In this document: positions 46,298-55,777 of the stretch, one piece after another | Position numbering within the stretch: position 1 is the first letter of the stretch | How the letters are laid out: each line of letters starts with the position of its first letter | From: Streptomyces daqingensis | Lineage (GTDB): Bacteria > Actinomycetota > Actinomycetes > Streptomycetales > Streptomycetaceae | Assembly (NCBI RefSeq): GCF_014645895.1 | Contig: NZ_BMMP01000010.1 | Location: 124,001 to 188,000 of the forward strand | Direction of reading: 5' to 3' | DNA: 64,000 nucleotides | Program-made: the position numbers and the translations under genes | The notes under the pieces: generated by a model | Database searches by the model: none | What the model was told of the DNA's origin: nothing | Seen by the model: the letters and a program-made list of their open reading frames with translations, nothing else

Positions 46298-47820
46298 GGC
46301 CGGCGCCAGCTCCGTCCGTCGCGTGCGAGCATCTCGTCGGCGGCCTGGGGACCCCAGGTGCCGGCCAGGTACTCCTCGGGCTTGCCGTGCTTCTCCCAGT
46401 AGCGTTCGACGGGGTCGAGGATCTCCCAGGAGCGCTCGACCTCCTGGTGGCGCGGGAAGAGGTTCGCGTCGCCGAGCAGGACGTCGAGGAGGAGCCGCTC
46501 GTATGCCTCCGGGCTGGACTCGGTGAAGGACTCGCCGTACGCGAAGTCCATGGTCACGTCCCGGATCTCCATCTGCGTCCCGGGCACCTTCGAGCCGAAG
46601 CGGATGGTGATGCCCTCGTCCGGCTGGACGCGGATGACCAGGGCGTTCTGCCCGAGCTCCTGCGTGTCGGTCGCGTCGAAGGGGGAGTGCGGCGCGCGCT
46701 GGAAGACGACGGCGATCTCGGTGACGCGCCGTCCGAGCCGCTTGCCGGTGCGCAGGTAGAACGGGACCCCCGCCCACCGGCGGTTGTCGATCTCCAGCCG
46801 CATGGCGGCGTAGGTGTCGGTCTTCGAGTGGGGGTCGATGCCCTCCTCCTCGAGGTATCCGCGCACCTTCTGGCCGCCCTGCCAGCTCGCCGTGTACTGG
46901 CCGCGCACCGTGTGCTTGCCCAGCTCGCGGGGGAGACGGACGGCGTTGAGCACCTTCAGCTTCTCCGTCACCAGCGCCTTGGCGCCGAAGGACGCGGGCT
47001 CCTCCATGGCCGTGAGGGCGAGAAGCTGCAGCAGGTGGTTCTGGATCACGTCACGGGCCGAGCCGATGCCGTCGTAGTAGCCGGCACGGCCGCCGATGCC
47101 GATGTCCTCGGCCATGGTGATCTGCACGTGGTCGACGTAGCTGCGGTTCCAGAGCGGTTCGAACATCGTGTTGGCGAACCGCAGCGCGAGGATGTTCTGG
47201 ACGGTCTCCTTGCCGAGGTAGTGGTCGATGCGGAAGACCTGGTCCGGCTTGAAGACGCCGTGCACGACCGCGTTGAGCTCCTGCGCGCTGCGCAGGTCGT
47301 GCCCGAAGGGCTTCTCGATGACGGCCCTGCGCCAGGACCCTTCCCCGCCCTCGGAGAGGCCGTGCTTCTTCAGCTGGGAGACGACCGTGGGGAAGAACTT
47401 GGGAGGCACGGAGAGGTAGAAGGCGAAGTTGCCGCCCGTGCCGCGGGACTTGTCCAGCTCCTCGATCGTGGCCTTGAGGGTCTGGAAGGCGTCGTCGTCG
47501 TCGAACACGCCGGGCACGAAGCGCATCCCCTGCGAGAGCTGCTGCCAGACCTCCTCGCGGAACGGCGTACGCGCGTGCTCCTTCACGGCGTCGTGCACGA
47601 CCTGCGTGAAGTCCTCGTGCTCCCAGTCGCGGCGCGCGAAGCCCACGAGGGAGAAGCCCGGCGGGAGCAGGCCCCGGTTCGCGAGGTCGTAGACGGCCGG
47701 CATCAGCTTTTTACGTGACAAATCACCCGTGACGCCGAAGATGACCAGACCCGACGGCCCCGCGATGCGCGGGAGCCGCCGGTCCAGTGCGTCACGCAGC
47801 GGATTGGCTGCGTACTCCAA
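46294..47820 (-). CDS. zwf: glucose-6-phosphate 1-dehydrogenase
   Basis: Oxidises glucose-6-phosphate to 6-phosphogluconolactone making NADPH, 508 residues. VIFGVTGDLSRKKLMPAVY is the dinucleotide-binding start, RIDHYLGKETVQNIL the active-site signature, and FYLRTGKRLGRRVTEIAV and DFAYGESF are C-terminal conserved blocks. The start is a TTG (47818-47820), 5 nt past the tal stop with GGAGG about 10 nt upstream. No in-frame ATG or GTG lies nearby. Coupled to opcA by ATGA. Confidence 0.96.
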   Translation of the reverse strand: MEYAANPLRDALDRRLPRIAGPSGLVIFGVTGDLSRKKLMPAVYDLANRGLLPPGFSLVGFARRDWEHEDFTQVVHDAVKEHARTPFREEVWQQLSQGMRFVPGVFDDDDAFQTLKATIEELDKSRGTGGNFAFYLSVPPKFFPTVVSQLKKHGLSEGGEGSWRRAVIEKPFGHDLRSAQELNAVVHGVFKPDQVFRIDHYLGKETVQNILALRFANTMFEPLWNRSYVDHVQITMAEDIGIGGRAGYYDGIGSARDVIQNHLLQLLALTAMEEPASFGAKALVTEKLKVLNAVRLPRELGKHTVRGQYTASWQGGQKVRGYLEEEGIDPHSKTDTYAAMRLEIDNRRWAGVPFYLRTGKRLGRRVTEIAVVFQRAPHSPFDATDTQELGQNALVIRVQPDEGITIRFGSKVPGTQMEIRDVTMDFAYGESFTESSPEAYERLLLDVLLGDANLFPRHQEVERSWEILDPVERYWEKHGKPEEYLAGTWGPQAADEMLARDGRSWRRP

Positions 47821-47825
47821 CTCGC

Positions 47826-48968
47826 TTACGCCTCCTTCGGCGTGAGGCGCTTGAGCTCCGCCTCGGTGGACGCGAGCAACTCGTTCCAGGACGCCTCGAA
47901 CTTCTCGACGCCCTCGTCCTCCAGCACCTGCACGACGTCGTCGTAGGAGATGCCGAGCTTGCCGACGGCGTCCAGGACGGCCTTCGCGTCCGCGTAGGAG
48001 GCGCGGACCGTGTCACCGGTGATCTCGCCGTGGTCGCCGACGGCACGGAGCGTGGCCTCCGGCATGGTGTTGACCGTGTTGGGCGCGACCAGCTCGGTGA
48101 CGTAGAGCGTGTCCGGCAGTGAGGGGTCCTTCACGCCCGTGGAAGCCCACAGCGGGCGCTGGCCGTTGGCGCCGGCGCGCTCCAGGGTCTGCCAGCGCTC
48201 GGAGGGCTCGACGGAGCCGTCGGCGCTGCCGAAGACCTCCTCGTAGGCCTGGTAGGCGAGCCGGGCGTTGGCGACGGCGGACTTGCTCTTCAGCTCGCGG
48301 GCCTCGTCGGTGCCCACCGCGTCGAGGCGCTTGTCGATCTCCGTGTCCACGCGGGAGACGAAGAAGGACGCCACGGAGTGGATCGTCGAGAGGTCCATCC
48401 CGAGCGACTTGGCCTTCTCGAGGCCCGACAGGTAGGCGTCGATGACCTCCCGGTACCGGTCCAGGGAGAAGATCAGCGTCACGTTGACGCTGATGCCCTT
48501 CCCGACGGTCTCGGTGATCGCCGGCAGTCCGTTCTTCGTGGCCGGGATCTTGATGAAGGCGTTGGGGCGGTCCACGAGCCAGGCCAGCTGGCGGGCCTCC
48601 GCGACGGTCGCCTTGGTGTTGTGCGCCAGCCGCGGGTCGACCTCGATGGAGACCCGGCCGTCCTTGCCGCCGGTGGCCTCGTAGACGGGGCGCATCACGT
48701 CGGCGGCGTCCCGCACGTCGGCGGCGGTGATCATGCGCAGGGCCTCGTCGACGGTGACGCCGCGGGCGGCGAGGTCGGAGACCTGCTGGTCGTACTTCTC
48801 GTCGGACGAGATGGCCTTCTGGAAGATCGTCGGGTTCGTGGTGATGCCCACCACGTGGTGCTCGTCGATGAGTTCGCCGAGGTGCCCCGAGCTGATCTTG
48901 TGCCGAGACAGGTCATCCAGCCAGATCGCGACGCCTTCGTCGGAGAGGCGCTTGAGAGCGTCTGTCAT
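47826..48968 (-). CDS. tal: transaldolase
   Basis: Transfers dihydroxyacetone units between sugar phosphates in the non-oxidative pentose phosphate pathway, 380 residues, the long actinobacterial type. [13 protein letters not shown] and [13 protein letters not shown] are the N-terminal family motifs; [14 protein letters not shown] contains the Schiff-base Lys (about residue 140). [17 protein letters not shown] and [31 protein letters not shown] follow. GGAG lies about 9 nt before ATG 48968. Fifty-two bp after tkt and 5 bp before zwf. Confidence 0.96.
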   Translation of the reverse strand: MTDALKRLSDEGVAIWLDDLSRHKISSGHLGELIDEHHVVGITTNPTIFQKAISSDEKYDQQVSDLAARGVTVDEALRMITAADVRDAADVMRPVYEATGGKDGRVSIEVDPRLAHNTKATVAEARQLAWLVDRPNAFIKIPATKNGLPAITETVGKGISVNVTLIFSLDRYREVIDAYLSGLEKAKSLGMDLSTIHSVASFFVSRVDTEIDKRLDAVGTDEARELKSKSAVANARLAYQAYEEVFGSADGSVEPSERWQTLERAGANGQRPLWASTGVKDPSLPDTLYVTELVAPNTVNTMPEATLRAVGDHGEITGDTVRASYADAKAVLDAVGKLGISYDDVVQVLEDEGVEKFEASWNELLASTEAELKRLTPKEA

Positions 48969-49020
48969 GTGAATGCATCTCCTGCTTGTCGTAGCTTTCG
49001 CAGCTGTTCGGGTACGGGCC

Positions 49021-51096
49021 TCAGCGGCTCACGGCCGCCAGGGACTCCTTCGCGGCGTTCACGACGGCCTCGGCGGTGAGGCCGAACTCCCGGTAGAGCG
49101 TCTTGTAGTCGGCGGAGGCGCCGTAGTGCTCCAGCGAGACGATCCGGCCGGCGTCCCCCACGTAACGGTGCCAGGTCAGGCCCACCGCCGCCTCGACGGC
49201 GACACGCGCACGCACGGTCGGCAGCAGCACCGAGTCCCGGTACGCCTGGTCCTGCTCCTCGAACCACTCCACCGACGGCATGGAGACGACGCGCGTGCGC
49301 ACGCCCTCCGACTGCAGTGCCTCGCGCGCCTCGACCGCGAGCTGCACCTCGGAACCCGTGCCGATGAGGATGACCTGCGGCTCCCCGTCCTCGGCCTCGA
49401 ACATCACGTAACCGCCCTTGACGGCCTCGTGGTTGGGCTCGTAGGTCGGCACGTTCTGCCGTGTCAGGGCGAGGCCGTGCGGCGCGGGGTTCTCGGTGTG
49501 GCGGCGCATGATCTCGCCCCACGCGAGCGACGTCTCGTTGGCGTCCGCGGGACGGACGATGTTGAGACCCGGGATAGTGCGCAGCGCGGGCAGGTGCTCG
49601 ACCGGCTGGTGGGTCGGGCCGTCCTCGCCGAGGCCGATGGAGTCATGCGTCCAGACGTACGTCACCGGCGCCTTCATCAGCGCGGCGAGACGGACGGCGG
49701 GACGCATGTAGTCGGAGAAGGTGAGGAAAGTGCCGCCGTACACGCGGGTGTTGCCGTGCAGCGCGATGCCGTTCATGGTCGCGCCCATGGAGTGCTCGCG
49801 GATGCCGTAGTGCACGGTGCGGCCGTAAGGGTCGGCCCCCGGCAGCGGGTTGCCCTCCGGCAGGAACGAACTCTCGGCGAAGGACGTGTTGTTGGAGCCC
49901 GCGAGGTCGGCCGAACCGCCCCACAGCTCCGGGATCCTGGGGCCGAGCGCCTTCAGCACGGCACCCGACGCCTTGCGGGTGGCCATGTCCTTGCCGGGCT
50001 CGAAGGACGGCAGGGCCTCCTCCCAGCCGGCGGGCAGTTCACCCGCGCGGATGCGGTCGAGCTCGGCGGCGCGCTTCGGGTCGGCGGAACGCCACTCGGC
50101 GAAGCGCTTGTCCCACGCCGCCCGCGACTCCCGTCCCCGGTCCCACGCCTTGCGGACGTGCTCGAGGACGTCCTGGTCGACCTGGAAGTGCTGCTCGGGG
50201 TCGAAGCCGAGGACCTTCTTGGTCTCGGCGACCTCTTCCTCGCCCAGCGCCGCGCCGTGCGAGGCGCCCGTGTTCTGGGCGTTGGGGGCGGGCCAGGCGA
50301 TGATGGAGCGCACGGCGATGAACGAGGGACGGCCCGTCTCGGCCTTCGCCGCCTTGAACGCCTTGTACAGCGCCTTCGGGTCGAGGTCGCCGTTGGGTAG
50401 CGGGTCGACGCGCTGTACGTGCCAGCCGTAGGACTCGTACCGCTTGACCGTGTCCTCGGAGAAGGCCGTCGCGGTGTCGCCCTCGATGGAGATGTGGTTG
50501 TCGTCCCACAGGACGACCAGATTGCCGAGCTTCTGGTGGCCCGCGAGGGAGGAAGCCTCCCCGGAGACGCCCTCCTGGAGGTCGCCGTCGCTGGCGAACG
50601 CCCAGATGGTGTGGTCGAAGAGGGACTCGCCCGCCGCGGGCTCCGGGTCGAAGAGGCCGCGCTCGTAGCGTGCCGCCATCGCCATGCCGACAGCGTTGGC
50701 CAGACCCTGCCCCAGCGGTCCCGTCGTCGTCTCCACGCCGACCGTGTGGCCGTGCTCCGGGTGGCCGGGGGTCTTGCTGCCCCAGGTGCGGAAGCTCTTC
50801 AGGTCGTCCAGCTCCAGGCCGTAGCCCGCGAGGTAGAGCTGGATGTAGAGGGTCAGGCTGGAGTGGCCCACGGAGAGGACGAAGCGGTCCCGGCCGGGCC
50901 AGTCGGGGTCGGAGGGGTCGTGGCGCATCAGCTTCTGGAAGACCAGGTAGGCCGCCGGGGCCAGCGCCATGGCCGTGCCGGGGTGGCCGTTGCCGACCTT
51001 CTGCACGGAATCCATCGCCAGGACTCGGACGGTGTCTACAGCCCGCTGGTCCAGATCGGTCCACTCGAGGTCTGTCGTGGTCGGCTTGGTGCTCAC
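49021..51096 (-). CDS. tkt: transketolase
   Basis: Thiamine-diphosphate enzyme moving two-carbon units between sugar phosphates, 691 residues. The first domain holds [34 protein letters not shown] and the ThDP/Mg signature [25 protein letters not shown] follows. The second, pyrimidine-binding, domain carries [13 protein letters not shown] and [19 protein letters not shown], and the C-terminal domain [12 protein letters not shown] 51096. First gene of the tkt-tal-zwf-opcA-pgl operon, completing both pentose phosphate branches. Confidence 0.98.
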   Translation of the reverse strand: MSTKPTTTDLEWTDLDQRAVDTVRVLAMDSVQKVGNGHPGTAMALAPAAYLVFQKLMRHDPSDPDWPGRDRFVLSVGHSSLTLYIQLYLAGYGLELDDLKSFRTWGSKTPGHPEHGHTVGVETTTGPLGQGLANAVGMAMAARYERGLFDPEPAAGESLFDHTIWAFASDGDLQEGVSGEASSLAGHQKLGNLVVLWDDNHISIEGDTATAFSEDTVKRYESYGWHVQRVDPLPNGDLDPKALYKAFKAAKAETGRPSFIAVRSIIAWPAPNAQNTGASHGAALGEEEVAETKKVLGFDPEQHFQVDQDVLEHVRKAWDRGRESRAAWDKRFAEWRSADPKRAAELDRIRAGELPAGWEEALPSFEPGKDMATRKASGAVLKALGPRIPELWGGSADLAGSNNTSFAESSFLPEGNPLPGADPYGRTVHYGIREHSMGATMNGIALHGNTRVYGGTFLTFSDYMRPAVRLAALMKAPVTYVWTHDSIGLGEDGPTHQPVEHLPALRTIPGLNIVRPADANETSLAWGEIMRRHTENPAPHGLALTRQNVPTYEPNHEAVKGGYVMFEAEDGEPQVILIGTGSEVQLAVEAREALQSEGVRTRVVSMPSVEWFEEQDQAYRDSVLLPTVRARVAVEAAVGLTWHRYVGDAGRIVSLEHYGASADYKTLYREFGLTAEAVVNAAKESLAAVSR

Positions 51097-51521
51097 CCTG
51101 CGTCAGGGCTCCTCTCCACATGTCGATGACCGGTGCAGTTGCGCTCACCGGCGGGGACGAGCGTACCCCTGTGCCAGGCGCGCACTTCCGGGTGTTGTCA
51201 CGACGGGCGCACCCACTCTTACAACCGAAACAGGACAAGAGGGATTCCTGCCGGGGCCCTACCCGTGTACCCGCGCAGCCCGCCCCGTACCGGCCGCGGA
51301 ACGGCCGAACGGGCACCGCGGCGACCTGCCGGAACGCGGATGCCCCGCGCCCGCCGCGGAGTGGGGGCGCGTACACGCGGGACGGACGGGGCGTCGCGGC
51401 CAACACGGCCCCCGGGCGGAGGCGCAAACATGGCGCCGTCTAAAGTGGCGTGGTACGCGCGGGCTTTACGGACTCCGGCCGTAGACACGCCCGCTTTTAT
51501 TTGAAGTGATCAGGGGTGTTC
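51097..51521. other. divergent promoter region between tkt and ctaB
   Basis: A 425-bp gene-free stretch. AT-richer patches at 51218-51240 (toward tkt) and 51470-51510 (toward ctaB) are the likely promoter zones. I could not assign a convincing -35/-10 pair to either gene, and see no known riboswitch or small RNA. Confidence 0.35.
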
Positions 51522-52463
51522 GTGACGGCCGTCGGTTCCCGTTCCGCGGGGGTGCTTGACCAGAGCGCCGCGCACCGGTCGTTCGGCGCTCGCGCCATGG
51601 CGTTCGTGGCGCTGACGAAGCCCCGCATCATCGAGCTCCTGCTCATCACCACGATCCCGGTGATGTTCCTCGCGGCGCAGGGCGTTCCGGATCTGTCGCT
51701 GGTCGTCGTCACCTGCGTCGGCGGGTACCTCTCGGCGGGCGGCGCCAACGCGCTGAACATGTACGCCGACCGCGACATCGACGCCCTGATGCACCGCACC
51801 GAGAACCGCCCGCTGGTGACGGGCATCGTCTCGCCCCGCGAGGGTCTCGTCTTCGGCCTCGCCCTGGCGGTGGGCTCGACCCTGTGGTTCGGGCTGCTCG
51901 TCAACTGGCTCTCCGCGGCGCTCTCCCTGGGTGCGCTGCTCTTCTACGTCCTCGTCTACACGCTGGTCCTCAAGCGGCGCACCTCGCAGAACATCGTGTG
52001 GGGCGGCATCGCCGGCTGCATGCCCGTCCTCATCGGCTGGACGGCGGTGAAGAACGAGCTGAGCTGGGCGGCAGTCGTCCTCTTCCTCGTCATCTTCTTC
52101 TGGACGCCGCCGCACTACTGGCCGCTGTCGATGAAGGTCCGGGAGGACTACGCGCGCGTCGGCGTCCCGATGCTGCCCGTCGTCGCGGGCAACAGGGCTG
52201 TGGCCCGTCAGATCGTGCTCTACAGCTGGGTGATGGTCGCCGTCTCGCTGCTGCTGTGGCCGCTGGGCTACGTCGGGTGGTTCTACACGAGCGTCGCGCT
52301 GGCGGCGGGCGGCTGGTGGCTGTGGGAGGCACACGCGCTGCACTCCCGGGCGAAGGCGGGTGCGGCGGGCGCGAAGCTGAAGGAGATGCGCCTCTTCCAC
52401 TGGTCGATCACGTACGTGTCGCTGCTGTTCGTCGCCGTCGCGGTCGACCCCTTCCTGCGCTGA
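51522..52463 (+). CDS. ctaB: protoheme IX farnesyltransferase (heme O synthase)
   Basis: Integral membrane prenyltransferase that adds a farnesyl group to heme b, giving heme O for cytochrome oxidase; 313 residues with about nine helices. The first Asp-rich motif is [23 protein letters not shown]; the second region is [47 protein letters not shown] is the conserved first helix. I chose GTG 51522 because AGGGG lies 5 nt upstream; GTG 51516 is in frame. ctaA, acting next in the pathway, lies 2 kb away on the other strand. Confidence 0.95.
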   Translation: MTAVGSRSAGVLDQSAAHRSFGARAMAFVALTKPRIIELLLITTIPVMFLAAQGVPDLSLVVVTCVGGYLSAGGANALNMYADRDIDALMHRTENRPLVTGIVSPREGLVFGLALAVGSTLWFGLLVNWLSAALSLGALLFYVLVYTLVLKRRTSQNIVWGGIAGCMPVLIGWTAVKNELSWAAVVLFLVIFFWTPPHYWPLSMKVREDYARVGVPMLPVVAGNRAVARQIVLYSWVMVAVSLLLWPLGYVGWFYTSVALAAGGWWLWEAHALHSRAKAGAAGAKLKEMRLFHWSITYVSLLFVAVAVDPFLR

Positions 52464-52568
52464 GCGCCGAGAGTGTGAAGCCGAGCGCCGGCGCGGTACG
52501 CCCGGCCCGGCCCTCGTTCACCGCTCCGCTTCTGCGCTGTCCCATGGTCACGTCTCGTGGGCCCCTGC

Positions 52569-52599
52569 GTCCGGGCCGGACAGCGCGAAGGGCCCGGAC
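52569..52599 (+). terminator. hairpin downstream of ctaB
   Basis: GTCCGGGCC and GGCCCGGAC with a 13-nt loop, about 105 bp past the ctaB stop; moderate support. Confidence 0.45.
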
Positions 52600-52650
52600 C
52601 TGTGACGGCGGCCCGGGCCTCGTCCGCGGCGCGAGCGTCGCACGGCCGCC

Positions 52651-52708
52651 CGCGTGAGGCGTCAGGTGGTCAGCTGACGCGCGTGAGGCGTCAGGTGGTC
52701 AGCTGACG
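52651..52708. repeat. perfect 29-bp tandem duplication
   Basis: Two head-to-tail identical 29-bp units (52651-52679 and 52680-52708), each beginning CGCGTGAGGCGTCAGG and containing CAGCTGACG. The second unit holds the stop codon and last codons of the leftward hypothetical gene ending at 52699, so the first is a duplicated gene end in the 3' untranslated region. Confidence 0.9.
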
Positions 52709-53013
52709 GACGAGCCGCCGACCTGGATGCCCGCCATGCGGCTCCATTCGTACGGACCCGTCCTGACCTTCTCCGCCATCTCGCCGTCGAAGGCCTCGCG
52801 AACGGTGATGCCCGCGCTCTCGGCGGCCTGCTTCGCGCTGTCGACCGACGGCGCCATCAGGTCGCCCCAGGTCCCGTCGGCCCCCACCAGGACGATGCGG
52901 GCGCCCGTCTGCCCCACGTAGGCGATCTGTCCCTCCGCGCTGCCGCCGTGGGACTGCGCGAACTTGGTGATCTCCCTGGCGAGCTTCGCGGCCCGCTTGC
53001 TCGTGTCTGCCAT
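52699..53013 (-). CDS. conserved hypothetical protein
   Basis: A 104-residue soluble protein I do not recognise. It begins MADTSKRAAKLAREITKF, has a predicted small alpha/beta core (GQIAYVGQTGARIVLVGADGTWGDLMA, AKQAAESAGITVREAFDGEMAEKVRTG) and ends VGGSSVS. Codon usage and conserved-looking secondary structure suggest a real gene. Start ATG 53013 is preferred to longer in-frame options because the upstream region changes composition. It is convergent with ctaB, and its stop codon lies in the 29-bp duplication. Confidence 0.65.
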   Translation of the reverse strand: MADTSKRAAKLAREITKFAQSHGGSAEGQIAYVGQTGARIVLVGADGTWGDLMAPSVDSAKQAAESAGITVREAFDGEMAEKVRTGPYEWSRMAGIQVGGSSVS

Positions 53014-53151
53014 GCCCCCGATGCTACCGGCGGGTATATGACCTGGCCACGGCCGTTCTCCGTGCGAGATCCATGCCACACCGCGTTCCCGGGTCCGTCG
53101 CCGCGTCCGCCGACGGTCCCAGGGCGACACCGCGGGCGTCTCCGGCCGTTA

Positions 53152-53324
53152 GGGCCTGTCTGACAAATCCCGCCTGGCTCGCGCCGCCTGGCACGCACGT
53201 CTGCTGCGTTGTGGGACCGACCGAGTAGCCCACTACCAGGACGGACCTCCGCCTTGCATCCGCACGCACCAGACGACGCGAGCCCCGCCCTCCGGGCGAA
53301 CGGCGCCATTTGTCAGACAGCCCC
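53152..53324. mobile_element. MITE-like non-autonomous element flanked by TA
   Basis: A 173-bp segment with terminal inverted repeats: GGGCCTGTCTGACAAAT at the left (53152-53168) and its near-complement ATTTGTCAGACAGCCCC at the right (53308-53324), about 20 of 23 positions matching over the extended arms. TA flanks both sides (53150-53151, 53325-53326), as expected for an IS630/Tc1-mariner type target duplication. Subterminal parts (GGCTCGCG, CGCGAGCC) also pair, so the element can fold into a long hairpin. It has no transposase gene. It sits 26 bp before a broken amidohydrolase gene. Confidence 0.75.
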
Positions 53325-53350
53325 TAGTCCTACCGGACGAGGAGGCGCGG

Positions 53351-54584
53351 ATGACGGCCGTCATGCCGGTGTGCGGACCCGGGCTCCCACCCGGAGGCGA
53401 CGAGGACGGAGCCCCCGGGCGGCACCTGACGGGACGGGCACCGGAACGTCCAGTGCTCCGGGGCGCCGAGGTGCTCGTCGACCAGTGCAGCCACGGCGTG
53501 CTCCACGGCGACCTCGGCCTCGGCACCTTCGAGGCCCACCTGGCCGCCGCCACCGGAAGCGAGATCCCCGCCGGCGGAACGCTGTTCGACAGCCGCACCG
53601 GTCTTGCTCTGCGCCGCTGGTGCCCCCCGCTGCTCGACCTGGAGCCGCACTGCTCGCCGGCGCGCTACCTCGCCCGCCGGCGGGAGATGGGGGCGTACGC
53701 GGCGGGGCGGGCGCTGCTGCGGGGCAGCGGCATCGGCGGCTTCCTTGGTGGAGAGCGGCGGCGCGAACCGATCCGCAAGAAGAACTGAGGCCGGTCCCTA
53801 CGGTCTGACATCGGCACGCGAGACGGCCGCGGTCGCGGCGGGCACGGCACGCGAGACGGTCTCCCTCCGCGCCCTGGCCGAGCAGGCCGCGGACACCTCC
53901 GGGTCGGTCCGGGCGTTCGTGCGCGAAACCGCCGAGGCCCTGCACGCGGCCGCGCGGAGCGCCGCCGCCTTCTCCTGCCCCGCCGACTTCAGGGACGAGC
54001 GGCCGCCGGGCCTCGCGGAAGTGCACCGCGCGGCCGGCCGCTGGCTCGCGGCACGCGGGCAGGCGCTGACGCCTGCCGGAGCCGGCGCGGACACCGATCC
54101 GGCCGTGGCCGGGAACTCGCTGCTCAGGGAGCCCGTCCTCCTCCGCCACCTGCTGTGGAGCGCGCTGGTCACCCGGCGGCCGGTGCAGCTGCACGTCGGT
54201 GACCCCGCTCAGCTCGAACGCTTCCTTCACGCCACGCGTGGACTCGGCAGCGACGCGGTGGTACTGACGAGGCCCCCGTACCACCGGCTCGCGGCCGGGC
54301 TGGCCGCAGGACATCCCCACGTGTACGCGGACGTCGGCCCCGCGCCCGCCGAGACGCTGGCGGAGGCGCCGTTCGGGAAGCTGCTGTTCACCTCGCACGC
54401 GCGGGCGCTGCCCGAGCTGTACGTACTGAGGGCATGCGCGTTCGTGCAGGCGCTGCGGGAGGTACTGGCGGAGTGGACCGCCGACGGAAGCTGCACGCGT
54501 GAGGACGCGGTGCGCATCGCCCGGAGCGTCGCGGGCGGCAACGCCCTGCGGATCTACGGCTTCGACGAAGCCGCGGCGGGCTGA
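53351..54584 (+). pseudogene. amidohydrolase-family gene, frameshifted and eroded
   Basis: Remnant of a roughly 400-residue metal-dependent amidohydrolase. The 5' part reads ATGSEIPAGGTLFDSRTGLA, LRRWCPPLLDLEP and ARYLARRREMG, then FLGGERRR and a stop at 53786-53788. The rest continues in another frame (FLVESGG, SLRALAEQAADTSGSV, LLRHLLWSALVTRRPVQLHVG, HVYADVGPAP, FGKLLFTSHARALPELYV, GGNALRIYGFDE) to 54584. Removing one T from the TT at 53745-53746 joins the frames, and the 1234-nt span is 3n+1. From memory of the family, the N-terminal metal motif (DHHCHG) is now DQCSHG, segments after QLHVG and VGPAP are missing, and the SSDA-type Asp is replaced by His. The 3' end overlaps ctaA by 31 bp. 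Confidence 0.7.
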
Positions 54585-55651
54585 TCCCTCTCGCCGGCGG
54601 CGGACGCCTCGGCGGCGCGAACACCGGCCGCCGGCCCGGCAGCAGGGCGCGGGGAGTCCGGCAGCGCCGTGTCTTCCTCTCCGCTCTCCGCGGACCGCGC
54701 CGTCGGCCCGCCCTGCGGGGGCGTTCCGCGCTCACGCACCGACAGCAGAACCCGCAGGACCGCGATCCAGACCAGCGCGGATCCCAGCAGATGCGTCCCT
54801 ACCAGGATCTCTGGAAGCTCCGTGAAGTACTGCGCGTAGCCGATGACGCCTTGCGCCAGCAGGACGACCAGCAGGTCGCGGGTGCGTCCGCAGGGCCTCG
54901 CCGGGGCGTCGACCGCGCGCAGCACGAGCCACAGCACGAGCGTGAGGCCGACGACCAGCCACGCCAGGGCGGAGTGCACCTGCGTGACCGTCCTCCAGTC
55001 GACCGGCATCCGGGGCACCTGGCTGCTGTCGCCGGCGTGCGGCCCGGCGCCCGTCACGACGGTGCCGGCGGCGATCAGCACGGCGGTGAGGGCCGTCAGC
55101 ACCCGCACGAGCTGCTTCAGCCGCACGCCCACCAGCGGCCGAGGCCGCTCGTCGCCCTCCCTGGCGCGCAGCCACGTGAGCGTGGCGACGGTCAGCAGCC
55201 CGGTCGCGAGCAGGAAGTGCCCGGCGACGGTGTACGGGTTGAGCTCGGTCAGCACCGTGATCCCGCCCATGACGGCGTTGGCCACCACGAGCCAGAACTG
55301 CGACCACGCGAGGCGGCTCAGCCCGCGCCTGCGCGGCTTGGCCGCGCGGGAGGCGACGATGGCCCAGCCGACGGCGGCGCTGAGCACGTACGTCAGCATC
55401 CGGTTGCCGAACTCGATCGCGCCGTGCACGCCCATCTCCGACGTGGCGTACAGGCTGTCGCTGCTGCACTTCGGCCACGTGTCGCAGCCCAGCCCGGAGC
55501 CGGTGAGCCGGACGGCGCCGCCGGTCACGATGATGAAGACGCTCATGAGGAGCGCGGCGAGGGCGGCCCGCTGGAGGACCCGCTGCGACGGGGTCCAGCG
55601 TGCGGCGACGTACGCGACGGGGTTGCGTACGAGTTCGAGCAGTTTCGGCAC
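54554..55651 (-). CDS. ctaA: heme A synthase (CtaA/COX15 family)
   Basis: Membrane enzyme oxidising heme O to heme A for the aa3-type oxidase, 365 residues and eight helices. ALLMSVFIIVTGGAVRLTGSGLGCDTWPKC is the characteristic first segment (two Cys in the first outer loop). His ligands lie in VHGAIEFGNRMLTYVL, TVAGHFLLATGLL, TQVHSALAWLVV and LVGTHLLGSALVW. The C-terminal 50 residues are a low-complexity Ala/Pro/Gly tail. GTG 55651. Its 3' end runs 31 bp into the decayed amidohydrolase gene on the other strand. Confidence 0.93.
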   Translation of the reverse strand: MPKLLELVRNPVAYVAARWTPSQRVLQRAALAALLMSVFIIVTGGAVRLTGSGLGCDTWPKCSSDSLYATSEMGVHGAIEFGNRMLTYVLSAAVGWAIVASRAAKPRRRGLSRLAWSQFWLVVANAVMGGITVLTELNPYTVAGHFLLATGLLTVATLTWLRAREGDERPRPLVGVRLKQLVRVLTALTAVLIAAGTVVTGAGPHAGDSSQVPRMPVDWRTVTQVHSALAWLVVGLTLVLWLVLRAVDAPARPCGRTRDLLVVLLAQGVIGYAQYFTELPEILVGTHLLGSALVWIAVLRVLLSVRERGTPPQGGPTARSAESGEEDTALPDSPRPAAGPAAGVRAAEASAAGERDQPAAASSKP

Positions 55652-55777
55652 GGGAACATCGTACGGGCGCGCTTGTGCGCGCGTTCACGAGGGTCCCGCA
55701 GCCGGGCCGCGGCCCGTTGCACCTGCTCTGTCAGCCCGCGGCGCCGCGCTCCGGCGTGGCCGCCGCGCCGGCCTCCG

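Noticed and set aside
53152..53324. Possibility that the repeat is a tRNA-linked attachment site or CRISPR remnant
   Set aside because: There is no tRNA nearby, no regularly spaced repeats, and terminal inverted repeats with TA flanks explain it better.
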